64,000 nucleotides of DNA from contig CAJNOL010000010.1 in NCBI GenBank assembly GCA_905250125.1, forward strand, positions 59,702 to 123,701, given 5' to 3'. This document shows positions 38,101 to 49,721 of this stretch, piece after piece (position 1 is the first letter of the stretch; the number at the start of each line of letters is the position of its first letter). The translations under genes and the position numbers were made by a program. The stretch comes from Rotaria sordida. Its lineage: Eukaryota; Rotifera; Eurotatoria; Philodinida; Philodinidae. Below the pieces are notes generated by a model. It was given only the letters and a program-made list of their open reading frames with translations. It was not told the origin of the DNA and made no database searches.

Positions 38101-40488
38101 AAAAAATAACAAAGCCATATTTTTATTTTTACCTCGATCAACTTTATCTTTTTGATAAATATCAATAGCCGGTGATAACATTTGTTTATAAAATCCTTGA
38201 AGTTTTGTTATTTCATCATTTGTTAAAATATTTTTTCTTTCAATAGAAACTTTTGTTGCTTTAAAAAAAAAACCAAGGTTAATGTTTAGAAAAAAAAGCA
38301 AAAACTTTAATTTCTGTATTCTATTACCATATGGTTGAAGTAAAACAATAGGTACAAAACCACCTTCAGGTTGTAAAACAAAAAGAACATCGACAATTAA
38401 TTTATTAAACATAACATAAACAAGACATAATTGTTCAGCTTTATCATCTTCACAATTATCGTCATAAAAAACACCCCAACCAATTGTATTTCCAACTTTC
38501 ACTAAAATTAATCATATAATTTATTTTTAGTTTTCTATTAAGAAATTTTATTTACTTTTCATTTTAGCAAACCATGTATAATAATCTTTCATTAATGTAC
38601 ATGTTGGTGTAGGTTTTAAAGGCTAAAACGAAAAAAAAAGAAAATTCTGTCGACTTTTCTATTGTTAGTGTTTCTAATATTAATGTATTATATAAATTTT
38701 CTTACTGAACAAGTAGCTAATCCAACACTGGCACCTTTACCATCTGTTGGTGATACTTCCTGTTGTGTAACAACAAAATAACGAAAATTTTTGCCTAATG
38801 GTATAGGTGATTGTACTGGTAAATCTTCTAATTTTGAACGATTTTCAAATAATCCTGTATGTGTATCATAAGTACCCATTGGTGCTCGAATCCATTGAGA
38901 AACTGGAATCTATAGAAAGAAAAACAAAAAGCTTTTTAATCAAATAAATAATTCAAAGAGGAAAAAAAAGGAAAATGATGACGTACATCTGTAATAGATG
39001 GTAATTGTTCAACAGCTTCTGGCCAAAGAACTGAAACGTCAACACGACCACCAGAAAATGTTAATGTTGGAAAAAAACGTGCTTTATTTGATTCAAAATG
39101 ATATCTAATTAATACAAAAAAAAAGGATTAGATGCAATTAGTGAAGATAAAAAAACAGATAATCGCTTCGTGAAGAATTATCTTTATTTCTGAAGATTCT
39201 AGATCTGTCGTTGGTCTATTATCCATAACCTTGAATGTTACTGTAATCAATCATATTTTTATTTTATATTAATAAACTAACTGATATCTTTATTATACAT
39301 ATGTCTAATAACTACGAGATTGAATCGATCTTTTTTCTTTTTCTGTACTTTAGTAAACCAATGTTCATAAACGTTTGCCTTCATCTGCATATATCAATAA
39401 AAAGTACAAACACTATACTGTTAAATAGAATTAATTGCATGATATTATGAATAAAAAAGAACAAAAAGTTTTTTTTTTCTATTCTACTCATCTAAATTCT
39501 TTTCTATACTCGAAAAGAAATAGTCACAACCGGAGATCAATAAATTTATTATTTATATAATTCAATACGATCATTAGGTATTCAATAGACTTGAACGAAT
39601 TGGTTTTCATAGAATATAATTAAGTTTTCCGCAAAAAATGACAACTTCAATTTAAATCCTTCATTAAACATGGCTACTCAAATTTAGACTATCTCTCTCG
39701 AAAAAGAAAAGTACAGTTAGTATATAAAAAGACAAGCATTGATTTTATTAATCTAATCTTATTAAATATTTTTGTAATTTCTTCTAATATTAAAAAGAGA
39801 TCATCCGAGAGAAAAATTTCGATTGATCACTTTGTTTTTTTAAATACCTAGTTGCAACTGGAAAATTATCGTAATAAAGAAGTGCTGTTGAAAGATATTG
39901 ACCAAAATACGTCACATAAATTGCAACTGTATTACCTAAAACATAAAAAATATTTCCATAAAAAAAAAAATAAACGAATCAATTTACCTTTGCCATATTG
40001 AAGTCCAAGTGTATTTGCATGTACTTTCCATGATGTATATACTCGTCCTGTATTATTATGATAACCAAGAGAATTATTATATTGACCTAAAATAATAAAT
40101 ATTTCTTATTTGAAATTCAATAAATATATCTATATTAACCTGCATGTGAATTAATATCTAATGGTGCAATTCCAACTGCTAAGATTGCATTTGGATCTAA
40201 AAGAAGTTTTTTTTTTTCATTCTAATTCATTTGAAAAAAATAGCAACAAAAAAATATATGTATATATATATGATTCTTACCACATTTATGAACTTCAACA
40301 AGAAAATAAGGTGATTCAGGTGTAAGTGATTGAAGTGATTGTATAATTGAAATCGTTTCAAAATTTGTTGTTTTTTTATTTCCATATGATATATCAATTT
40401 TTTTTCCTTTAATTATTCCATTTGTTGTTGCTTTACTTTTAATTGTTATATCACCAACAACACGATAACGTGTATCAATGGTTGTCAT
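35120..40488 (-). CDS. Four-SPRY-domain protein with C-terminal CaaX-type motif
   Basis: Seventeen exons (minus): 40488-40281, 40196-40140, 40086-39988, 39935-39848, 39104-38987, 38909-38706, 38622-38556, 38501-38328, 38258-38133, 38079-37912, 37854-37481, 37409-37286, 36282-36223, 36169-36080, 36016-35822, 35751-35626, 35277-35120; 811 aa. SPRY/B30.2-like units lie at about 28-185 (GYHNNTGRVY), 215-350 (VGNTIGWGVF, QPEGGFVPI), 385-560 (GYNTYTGKLY, KKGDTIGVEI) and 565-720 (QGDKIGWGIL, QPIGGFYPV). Units 1 and 3 resemble each other, as do 2 and 4, so a two-domain unit was doubled. The third unit is closest to SPRYD3-type domains. A helical segment (about 730-757) precedes a tail ending in CIIL, a CaaX motif of the geranylgeranyl type. 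SPRY domains bind protein partners; the partner is unknown. The first intron-poor part and the start ATG are well supported. Confidence 0.8.
36283..37285. other. Long intron of the SPRY gene
   Basis: A 1-kb intron between the SPRY3 exons and the SPRY4 exons. AT-rich on both sides, with a GC-richer core at about 36880-37090; no gene or clear repeat structure is seen. A second long intron (39105-39847) is likewise featureless. Confidence 0.45.
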
Positions 40489-41948
40489 AGTGCTTATGAC
40501 GTTTTGTCAACGAGACAAAAAAATGAAATTATCTATATATCAATAATAATGAATTGAAATATATAATGAAACTAGTTGTCATAAATCATAGTACTTATTT
40601 CATCGATAATGCTTTTGTCAATAATAGACGTGCAAAATCTCTTTGACAAAATGAGCTAGTTAATAAATTCCGAACAGAAAAAAAAGGAGAAAGACTATGA
40701 CTGCGAGAGAAGAAAAAGAAAAAAATGAGTTCTTATTAATAAATTGATCTCCAACATCTTTAGCTCTTAACAATAAATTGAATAAACATTTCATTTTCAA
40801 GTACACCATACGCGAGAACATTAAAATAAAAAACGTGCTTTTATCATTATTGAATAAACAAAAAGAAAAAACAAGAAAATGCTCAAACTCTACTCATTTC
40901 ACAGAAAAAAAAAAGAATTGAAAAAAGATATTGTAGGAATGAAAACTTCATTGTTCCAAAGGCGAAGAAAAATAAAACGAGCTATTATTGGTGTCCGAAG
41001 GGCGAAAGCTGTATACACTTTTCTTTTTTTTTTTTCAAATAGAATAAAACAAGAAACATGACAACTATGATGGTCGAGATAAGCTACATTCACACGCTAC
41101 ATATAAAAGTGTATGTAACTTATCCCAGTCGATTTGCACCAATCAGGTTCCATTCCATGTTTAACTCTTTTCTGTCCAGCTTTATGACAATGTGAATATG
41201 TCAATGATGTGCAACTTAAGTCAAAAAAAAAATAATTCATTAAAAAAATAAATCTTTGAATGAAAAATAAAATTAATCCTTAGTTCAATTGAGAATATGA
41301 TACAAGCTTAAAATAAGAAATTAATAGAAATTCATCTTGAAAAATCAATTGATTCATTTTTTTGAAATATTTTTTTTTTTAAATTTTTTTAGCTTCAATG
41401 CTGAATCATATGTATTAATTTTATCAATATTTTAACACGAGCTAGTTTCAGTTATGAGGAGAAACAAAGCGTATTCTAAATTCTATAAGCTGACCGTTGT
41501 TCTTGCTTTTTGAGTTGTTGCTTTTTAAGTCAAAGCTTCTGCTCTAGAATGATATTCGAACTGGGATTTTACAGTTGGTAGAGTTTCAATTCATTGAATG
41601 TTGTGTATTCTTTAAGAGAATCAAAGATTTTACCTAATTCTAGAGAAAAGAAAGAAAAAACTCTTTGCTGTTGAGACAATGTTTTCTGTTATATGACAAT
41701 CTAAAGAAGTGAATAATACTCAAATAGAATTTCATTCATTTCTTTATCTGTTTTCATTAACGAGATATGATGTATCATCAAAGCAGTAAAATAGTATATT
41801 TTATCGTATAGGCGCAATTTTGTTGGAATTGATAGTTGATAATGGGAATAAGAAATGACTGACACGATCGAGCATATTTGGGATTTCAAAGCTAGAGAAT
41901 TCTGGCAAAAAAATGAACGAATTTAATTCAATTGAACTTGTATACAGT

Positions 41949-42283
41949 GTGTAAAATAATTATTCGGACACTCTGTGATGCATTTCTCGTGAAGAAAATT
42001 TCACAATGAAAAAAGAATATTTTTCTGACTTTGACTATACCATTCGATAGACCAAAGTCTCTACTTTATTTCACAGAAAAAAGATTTCTTCTACAAAAGT
42101 CTTTCAAAAAGTTTTCAAAAATTTTTTGGAAAGCTTTTCTAGAAGAAATTTTTATGTGTGAAATATAGCAGAGACTTTGGTCTATCGAATGGTATAATCA
42201 ATGTAAGAAAAATATTCTTTCTTCATTGTGAAATTTTCTTCGCAAGAAATGTATCATAGTGTTCAAATAATTATTTTAAACAT
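41949..42283. mobile_element. Near-perfect hairpin MITE
   Basis: About 335 bp forming an almost uninterrupted palindrome. GTAAAATAATTATTCGGACA at the left end mirrors TGTTCAAATAATTATTTTAA at the right, and the block around GACCAAAGTCTCTACT (near 42052) mirrors AGCAGAGACTTTGGTC (near 42166). Arms of about 165 bp meet near 42115 with virtually no loop. No coding capacity. Good arm conservation suggests a fairly recent non-autonomous insertion. A target duplication is not certain (flanks ACAGTGT and ACATTGT are similar but imperfect). Confidence 0.85.
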
Positions 42284-42743
42284 TGTTAGTTTTAAAATGT
42301 TTTGTCAATTAATCTCAACTCGAAATCCGTTAATGCCGTAATATGTTTCCAGTTCAAGTCATTCAATTCATCAATTGAAATAAGTTGATCTTTTTCTGAG
42401 CTGAATTGCTCAATTCTGATCTCAATTATTTTCAACAATAAGTTTCATGAGTTTTCTTCTTTTGTCTTATATTCTATCGCTTTATCTATCATCGTACTGA
42501 AATAAATCTGTCTTTCGATATTTGTTTCTTTCTCTGTTGAACCAGACTAGATAAATGAATTTTTCTTATCTTAATATATCTTAATATAACTGTCCACGTG
42601 CTGTTTCTTACAATTTCTTCTTTCCTTAATGTTGATGATTGTCGATGATGGAAAGAAAAATTCACATGGAACAATAGTTTTTGACAAATATTAGATAGAT
42701 AACTGTCTTTAAAATGAAATAAGGAGTCATTTTTCGTTTAAAC

Positions 42744-42939
42744 CAGTGGCGGATCCAGTAGCAGGCGATTCGGCGACCGCCACCCCCTCGCGAGATTTTT
42801 TTCCTTTTTTTCTGAGCAGAAATGAGAAAAAAAGAGGTTGTATTGCCTCAAATACACCTCGAAAGCCATTTTCTGATCATGACCGCCACCCCCTCAGACA
42901 AACCGCCGTCCCCTCACTGATTTTCTGGATCCGCCACTG
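42744..42939. mobile_element. hAT-type MITE with 8-bp target duplication
   Basis: A 196-bp element with terminal inverted repeats CAGTGGCGGATCCAG...CTGGATCCGCCACTG, flanked on both sides by GTTTAAAC (42736-42743 and 42940-42947). An 8-bp duplication is diagnostic of the hAT superfamily, and CAGTGGCGGATCC-like ends recur in animal hAT elements. The inside is GC-rich relative to the surroundings and repeats ACCGCCACCCCCTC near both ends (about 42776 and 42882). It has no transposase, so it was mobilised by an autonomous relative. Intact ends and a perfect duplication indicate a young insertion. Confidence 0.92.
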
Positions 42940-44135
42940 GTTTAAACTCTTACACACTTCGTTTTTAAGTCCATAAATTGTGGCAAATTTGAAATACCGA
43001 TACATTTGCTCACGATGTTGAAAAAGAAAATTCATTTTCTCGACAAACAAGAAAACAAGAACCACCCGAAAAATAAGTGCGAATAGTATAAAAAAGATCG
43101 AAAAAAACCTCGAAAGACAGAATGTTGAAAAAAAATCGAAGAAAATGTCGAATGCTAAAAAGATTAAAAAAAAGTATTGAAAAAAATGTTGAAAATGGTA
43201 ACATACAATAAGTGAGATTATTCAGATGCAGATAAGTTTGTTCATATATGTAGCAGTGATCAGACTTACAAAAAAAAAAGGAAATTACGAAAATTTTAGA
43301 AATCTTGGAAGTGGTGTGGGCATTTTTTTCTACCCTTTTTGTTTCAACATTTTTTTTTCTACATTTTTTTCGACGTTTTTTGTTTCGGTATTTTTTTCTT
43401 TCGGTCTTTTTTTATGCATGTCATATGTTCATATCTAGATATTATCTCTACAATATATTGATGGTTCACTTTAATATTATGCTGTTTAAAACGAGTGCAA
43501 ATTGGAAAACAAAACGAAAACAGTGTTAAGAATTTTTGAAAAATAACTTTAATTACTTCTTTTTGTTACTATTAGAGATAATTTTTTGTTTTTCTCGAAT
43601 GAAACAAGTTTTGGAAAAATTAAAAAAATATCATCAATTAGCTTTTATTTAATGAAAAAAAACCTAATAATTTTCAAGAACAAAAATAAAGGTTATTAAA
43701 GCATTTTCAATTAACCTCTATTAGGAAAGTTAATTTATTATTATTGTTTTCTAAAAATAAAAAATGAAAATGAAGAAAACATGCATTGTCAGAAAATAAA
43801 GGGAGATGATCGAAATAAATTATTTTATTTCGAAAAATTAAATAATTTCTTTTTCTTCATTTCTTTAATGATAAGATTTGATTTATCATCATTTTCTAAT
43901 AATAAATGTTGACTGTCACATTTATTCACATGTGAAGTCAAGTTTAATATCATATACTTTAATAAGATTTTTCATACAACAGGATTTGTATTCATTTTAT
44001 TTCAAATTTTTTATCATTTGTGATAGGAATTCAAATATATTACATTAAAATTAAAATTATTGAAGAAAAGAATTTTTGATTTCGCATTCTTATTTTTCTA
44101 TCTTCAAATCCGTACTATATAAGTGCTAAAATAGA

Positions 44136-44145
44136 NNNNNNNNNN
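44136..44145. other. Assembly gap (10 N)
   Basis: Ten consecutive N bases. Ten is probably a placeholder length. The bases directly to the right (about 44150-44205) resemble the reverse complement of about 41049-41113, so a repeat may have caused the break. Confidence 0.99.
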
Positions 44146-45247
44146 GGCGAAAAAGTGTATGTACGTGCGAGTGAATGTAGATTATCTCGACCAACTATGA
44201 TTCATTATATTCATATGCATTGGTTATTTTTTATGCACAGATGAACAGATCAATGAGAGATGTCGTTCGTAATTGAATTATCAAAGAATTTTTTTCATGC
44301 ATAACAAGATTACAAGGTTTTTAAAATGATGGTAATTTCTATAATATCCGATTTCGAATATATTCTAAAAAAGACTTTGATGTTTTATGTTGTTTTTGTT
44401 GTGGTAAAATTATAATATTGAGCAAAAGGATTAGCCGTTAATTGAGATCTTTCGGAAAGTAAAGATCTATAAAAAGAATTGATGACTAGTTTTCAAAGCA
44501 CGTTATTTGCAAAATAGTGCACTATTGATTAATATTCTACGAGAAAAAAACAAGTAGGGATCCTATAAATTCTTGAATAACTAATTTACAAATCGTATTA
44601 TTAATACCTCTCTTTCTTTAGAATTCGACTTTACAGAATTTCTCAAAATTAGTTCAACTAGATATTGCTTTATTTTATAAAACATGTAGATTATTGAGTA
44701 AAAACCTATTATATTAAAAATTTTTTTGGTTCTTCTCCAATGTCCTTTCTTTCGAAACAAAATTTGAATATACGATGTGTATTCTAAATATGATCTAGTT
44801 ATGTAATCTATTAAGAGAGAATGCATGTATACCTCGAGGATGGTCATAATATGACAAATTTTAATATATGTTTTTTTTATTATCATTCGATTCTGCGTTA
44901 AAAACTGGGGTGACGAAATTTTTTTTAGAGTTTTACGTCTTATTCTTATCGAGTTATAGGCATATTTAATATTGGCACCCTCCAAAATTGCGGAAAAATC
45001 AGAATTTTCAGTAATTTTCACTTTGTGAAGTTAAATTACATCGAATCGAGCTGGGAGATGTCTCATTCGAAAGAGCGTGAAAAACTGCATCGATCCATAT
45101 ATTTCAAGTCTTTTTAATATACTTAGTTTTTTATAAAAAAAAAGTTTTTTGAGTATTTCCTTCTTTTTACAACCGTTTGAAAACCAACTAACAATTTGAT
45201 TACGGGTATTTATAGAGCATTTAATTCTGTACAAGATGAACAATGTT

Positions 45248-47084
45248 GGGTATTTGTAAAACAACCGAACATCCACAAACACCCACAAACCGAGAGCCGA
45301 TACTACCAGTAGATAGAGCTTGTCGAATTGACTCCACGAACACCCAAAATAGCTGAGCATCAGAAAAATGTTCTCATCCACACTGATTTTTTCAATCCAC
45401 GAACACCCATATCTTTTGCCTATTAGTATATCTACTCGAGTTAGGTACATAGCCAAAAGATTAGGCTTTTATAAGTTTGCATAAGAAAAATAACAGATGT
45501 ATGGTTTCTCAATGAACTGGGGACGTTTGGTGTTGTTATCGGCTCCCATAGAAAACATGATCAGTTTTTCATGAAAATTTCAGCAATTATAGGGCTCATC
45601 GTCAGTAGTCACTCCTATAAATTTCAGCTTGATTCGTCAATCTTTTGCCCTACTTTGGTAGTCTACCAGATTAGCCCCTAAGTAACCTATATTAGTGAGC
45701 TTGTATACCTTCGAACTCCACTATACGATTCAGAACTGAAGCCATTTTTTCAGCATCAATGCTAATTATTAAGAGCTTCAAAAATATCCGAACAAGTGCT
45801 CTCAAAAAAACCCATCTTCGAGTCTCTTTCTATAGCATATTGTCGTTCATATGGCTAAAAGTATGTAAGAATTGGTATTTGATATCTATGATGCCAATCA
45901 TGTCGGAGACAAATAAAATAATTTGCTAAGTGGATATTTCATGGGAAATTATATAGAATTATACTGTTTAATTTATTATAGTTTAAGTACAGTATAGTAG
46001 ACTCGAACTTTGTTTTAAGGCGCTGTAGCTTAGTCTTTTCTTGAAATATTCACGTATATTTTGATAGAGTTTTACGATAACGGAGCAGTTTCTCATTGTT
46101 GATAATGTGTGTTTTTAGATGTATTCCTCGGTAGATCTATGCTTATAGTTAGTTGGACATTTTGGTTATCTAAATTCAAACATAATGAAATTCCGAGACG
46201 CCTCTATGACTTTGTTTATCGATTCTTGTGTTCGTCAAGGATATAAAGAATTTTTGATGCGCATAGTTATTGTTGTCCGTGATCTCAATAGAACAGTAAT
46301 ATCTACACGTATTGCTTATCTATTCAAAGATATTATACAAACAGTTTCTTACACTTTCTCTTCGCTCCTTCCCTGTATTATAAGTCATCGGAGCAGAGCT
46401 TTGAAATGTTACGTGTCATATTGTTAATCTAACTCATGAGTTGGTGCTAAAAGTATTGTATCAGTATATGCGGCCTTATTAAAGTAAAATCTACATTGAC
46501 TAATATTTCAATACCATGCACACAACACTATCGTTTTGTAGCTACATACGGGGCCATTTTTGTAGCTCTTAATAATTAGTATTGATGCTGAAAAAATGCC
46601 TTCAGTTCTGAATCGTATAGTGGAGTTCGAAGGTACACAAGCTCACTAATATAGGTTACTTAGAGACTAATCAGGTGGACTACCAAAGTAGGGCAAAAGA
46701 TTGACGAATCAAGCTGAAATTTATAGGAATGACTACTGACTATGAGCCCTATAATTGCTGAAATTTTCATGAAAAACTGATCATGTTTTTCTATGGGAGC
46801 CGATAACAACACCAAACGTCCCCCGTTCATTGAGAGACCATACATCTGTTATTTTTCTTATGCAAACTTATAAAAGCCTAATCTTTTGGCTATGTACCTA
46901 ACTCGAGTAGGTCTACTAATAGGCAAAAGATATGGGTGTTCGTGGATTGAAAAAATCAGTGTGGATGAGAAAATTTTTCTAATGCTCAGCTATTTTGGGT
47001 GTTCGTGGAGTCAATTCGACGAGCTCTATCTACTGGTAGTATCAGCTCTCGGTTTGGGGGTGTTCGCTTGTTTTACAAATACCC
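45248..47084. mobile_element. 1.8-kb element with long (about 540 bp) inverted arms
   Basis: The left arm (45248-45790) and right arm (46552-47084) are reverse complements at roughly 90-95% by eye, from GGGTATTTGTAAAAC at the outer left to its complement at 47070-47084, with the inner ends at AATTATTAAGAGCT. About 760 bp of unrelated AT-rich DNA lies between. No transposase or other recognisable protein is encoded; the inner frame at 46185-46427 (+, 80 aa) is unrecognised. The structure resembles Foldback-type or long-TIR non-autonomous DNA transposons. A target duplication cannot be identified. Confidence 0.8.
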
Positions 47085-49721
47085 GGCAGCCGAATGGAGA
47101 TTGAAAACCACTTTAATATCTATCTCATACTTTAATGAAGGGTTAGGATTCCGAAAGGTAAATATAGGACTGGAAAATTCCTTTTAGGCTTATCGAAGCC
47201 AATTAAAGAATTGGTATTTACCGGTACAAATATAACCGATAATAAAATGAAAATGATTTGATTATTCTTTCAACGAAATTCTTTTTCGAAAATGAGTTGC
47301 ACGAATACAAAAAGAGTGAACACGAAAAAGATATGATGAATATGGTTGAAAGTACAACAAACAGAATCTGTGTTCGAAACAAGGACATACTTTTGTCAGA
47401 AATCAAAGTTAAACATCGTCGCTGCTTCACAAATTTCTTTCTCAAAACAAAATAGATGATTAGGTTACTGAATTTGCCATTCTACTTTCTCTTGAAGTAA
47501 TCATCTCCTTCAACCCTTCTCTCTTCGTTGTTGTGATGGGATGATTAACAGTGACTGAAAAGCTTTTGGACTATTTTTATATCACAACTAATTATAAGCT
47601 GCATTATTCAATGAGCACTTATTGCCTTCGCTTAATACAGTGAAATGAAGATAAACGGAAGATTTGAAAAATCTTTTTAATTATAAATGTAATCCGTTCA
47701 ATACTTAAGAAGAAATCATAAATAAATCGCTACTCTATACAGACTATCAATCGATTATCTCATTTCACCCTACATTATTTCAAGACTCACCAAATTCAAA
47801 TTTTAGAAATCAGTAGTTGCTTGTAAAAAATCAGGAGTTTATCAGGCGAATTGTTTTTCTAAATCAGGAGAAAAATCAGGAAATTTTGCTTCGAATTTTA
47901 AGAGTCATTCGATGGTTTTTCTTAGATAAGATCCAGTTTTTAGTTTCTATTCACATTTGTCTCTATTCAAAATCAAAATGAGACTGAAAAAGTTTTCTTA
48001 TAAATCAATTAAAATTGAACATAGAACGATAATTCCATAAAGTTTATTTCAATTTTAATAGATATTTCAGAATTGATTTTAACTTCAACAACAGAACAAA
48101 AGCATGCATTTCCATATCGGTTATTATATATAAAGAGTACTCCATAAGTCTCAGCCCTATTTTTATTTTTGCTCTATTTCTATTGGATTTAAAAATCGAT
48201 AAGGTTTGGATATATGTACTTGAAAAGTTACATCCACCTTATTATTCAACAGAAACTGCATCTATCATACATTAATTATAGGAAAATACTACGTTGATAA
48301 AAAATGCTGAAACAATTCATCAAAATAATTTTTTATTTTTTTCTATTAGTACTGGAAAAAAGGTTACAAGGATTTATGCTTTTGAAATTAATTGGGTTTA
48401 GTTAAACCAACAAATTTATCTGTTGATAGCTTACAGTACACTTTGGCTATACCAAAAGAGAGCCATATCTTCAAGGTTAAGTTCCTATTCTCAGGAACAC
48501 TTCAGTGAACACTCTTCTCATTCTCGCTCTCAGTCCAGTTCCTCCCCTTTGATGGTACAACGCATGATGGAGTTTATAGAAAAATTACAAACATTTTTTA
48601 AAGTTTCCGAAGAAACAACTCTTAGATACTGCTATGCATTGCTACGAACCACAAGAAGCCGCATGCTTCTAAATGGCTAACTAGGTTCCTCTGAAATCTG
48701 CAGAGTTCTAATCAAATGAACAGACTCTCAAATTTTTTCTCACATAAGTGGTGTACAACAAGAACGAAAGGACAAAAAGTGACCCGAAGTGAATGAATGA
48801 ATTTATGGGTGCTATGTTTCTCGGCCGTTATAGAAAAAAAGATAGTTTTGATATATTTATCAACATAATATTTTCCTATGATTAATGTAAATTAGATGCA
48901 ATTTCTGTCGAATGATAGCTTGGATGTGACTTTTCAAATATTTATATTCAACGCCTGCTCATTCTTAATAAGTCAACCCTATTTTTCTTTTCAGCATTAA
49001 TGTATAGAATTACACTGATTTCATAGTTCAATAGAGGTCAGCAAAACCTTCAAATTGATATGTCATATTACTATTTTTTACATTCAAACATCTCTTCAAT
49101 CTTCTTTTCTGTGATGTAGTGACATTCGACATTGGAATTTTCCTTTCGTTCTATTTTGCGCGTCTATTAGACTGTCCTATGTTTTTCATCTTCGCCTTTT
49201 CTTTTCTATGATATATACCTTTCGTTCTGTGGGATAGGCCATCATGTCAGAATTCTTTGTATTCTCATAAAAACATATTTTGTTTTCTTTAAAATACGAA
49301 ATACAAATAAAAAAAACAGATTTTTCAATTTTTCGAAAAGAATTCGAGACTTAAAAGGTTAATTTCTTTTATCCCACTATATACGTTAATGTTTTTTATT
49401 TCTTTTCAGTCACTGTGTGAAAGTCTGAAACATTTCTTACCCAAAATAATAACAAAAGAATATATTTATTTGATGCAGAGAATACTACTTTGTAAATAAT
49501 TTCTTTATTTCCTTTTTCTAAAGCAAACTTTTTAGAACACAAAAAAGAAGCTTCATACGTATTATAAGACTAATTTTTCTAAGGCGTAAATTAATACTAA
49601 TGAATAAATGCTTAAAAGTTAACATAAGCATATTCACATCATTTAGAATAAGAATGAATATAATTCTATGTAAATTAATCTATTTTTATTCATATTTTAT
49701 TTTAATAATAATTGACAATAT

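Larger units (their letters stand above)
40489..49721. other. Gene-poor 9.2-kb interval
   Basis: No conserved gene is recognised. It contains a hairpin MITE (41949-42283), a hAT-type MITE (42744-42939), an A-rich/T-rich foldback-like stretch (about 43010-43400), the assembly gap (44136-44145) and a long inverted-arm element (45248-47084). The open frame at 48423-48680 (+, 85 aa, Ser-rich, ending TLRYCYALLRTTRSRM) is less AT-rich than its surroundings but is not recognised. Large open frames at 45031-45456 (-) and 46886-47104 (+) are the two arms of the inverted element read outward, not genes. Confidence 0.5.

Noticed and set aside
44581-45021. 146-codon open frame (-), Ile/Lys/Tyr-rich
   Set aside because: AT-driven composition, no motif, no adjoining exons, next to the inverted element.
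45031-45456. 141-codon open frame (-) starting MAMYLTRVDILIGK
   Set aside because: It is one arm of the long inverted element; the same frame appears at 46886-47104 (+) in the other arm. No recognisable protein content.
46185-46427. Open frame between the inverted arms as a possible transposase
   Set aside because: Only 80 codons, no DDE/D-type motif or DNA-binding domain visible.
48138-48990. Possible mariner-type element, from CTCCATAAGTCTCAGCCCT to AAGTCAACCCTATTTTT
   Set aside because: The two ends are not inverted relative to each other and the enclosed 85-codon Ser-rich frame has no transposase signature.
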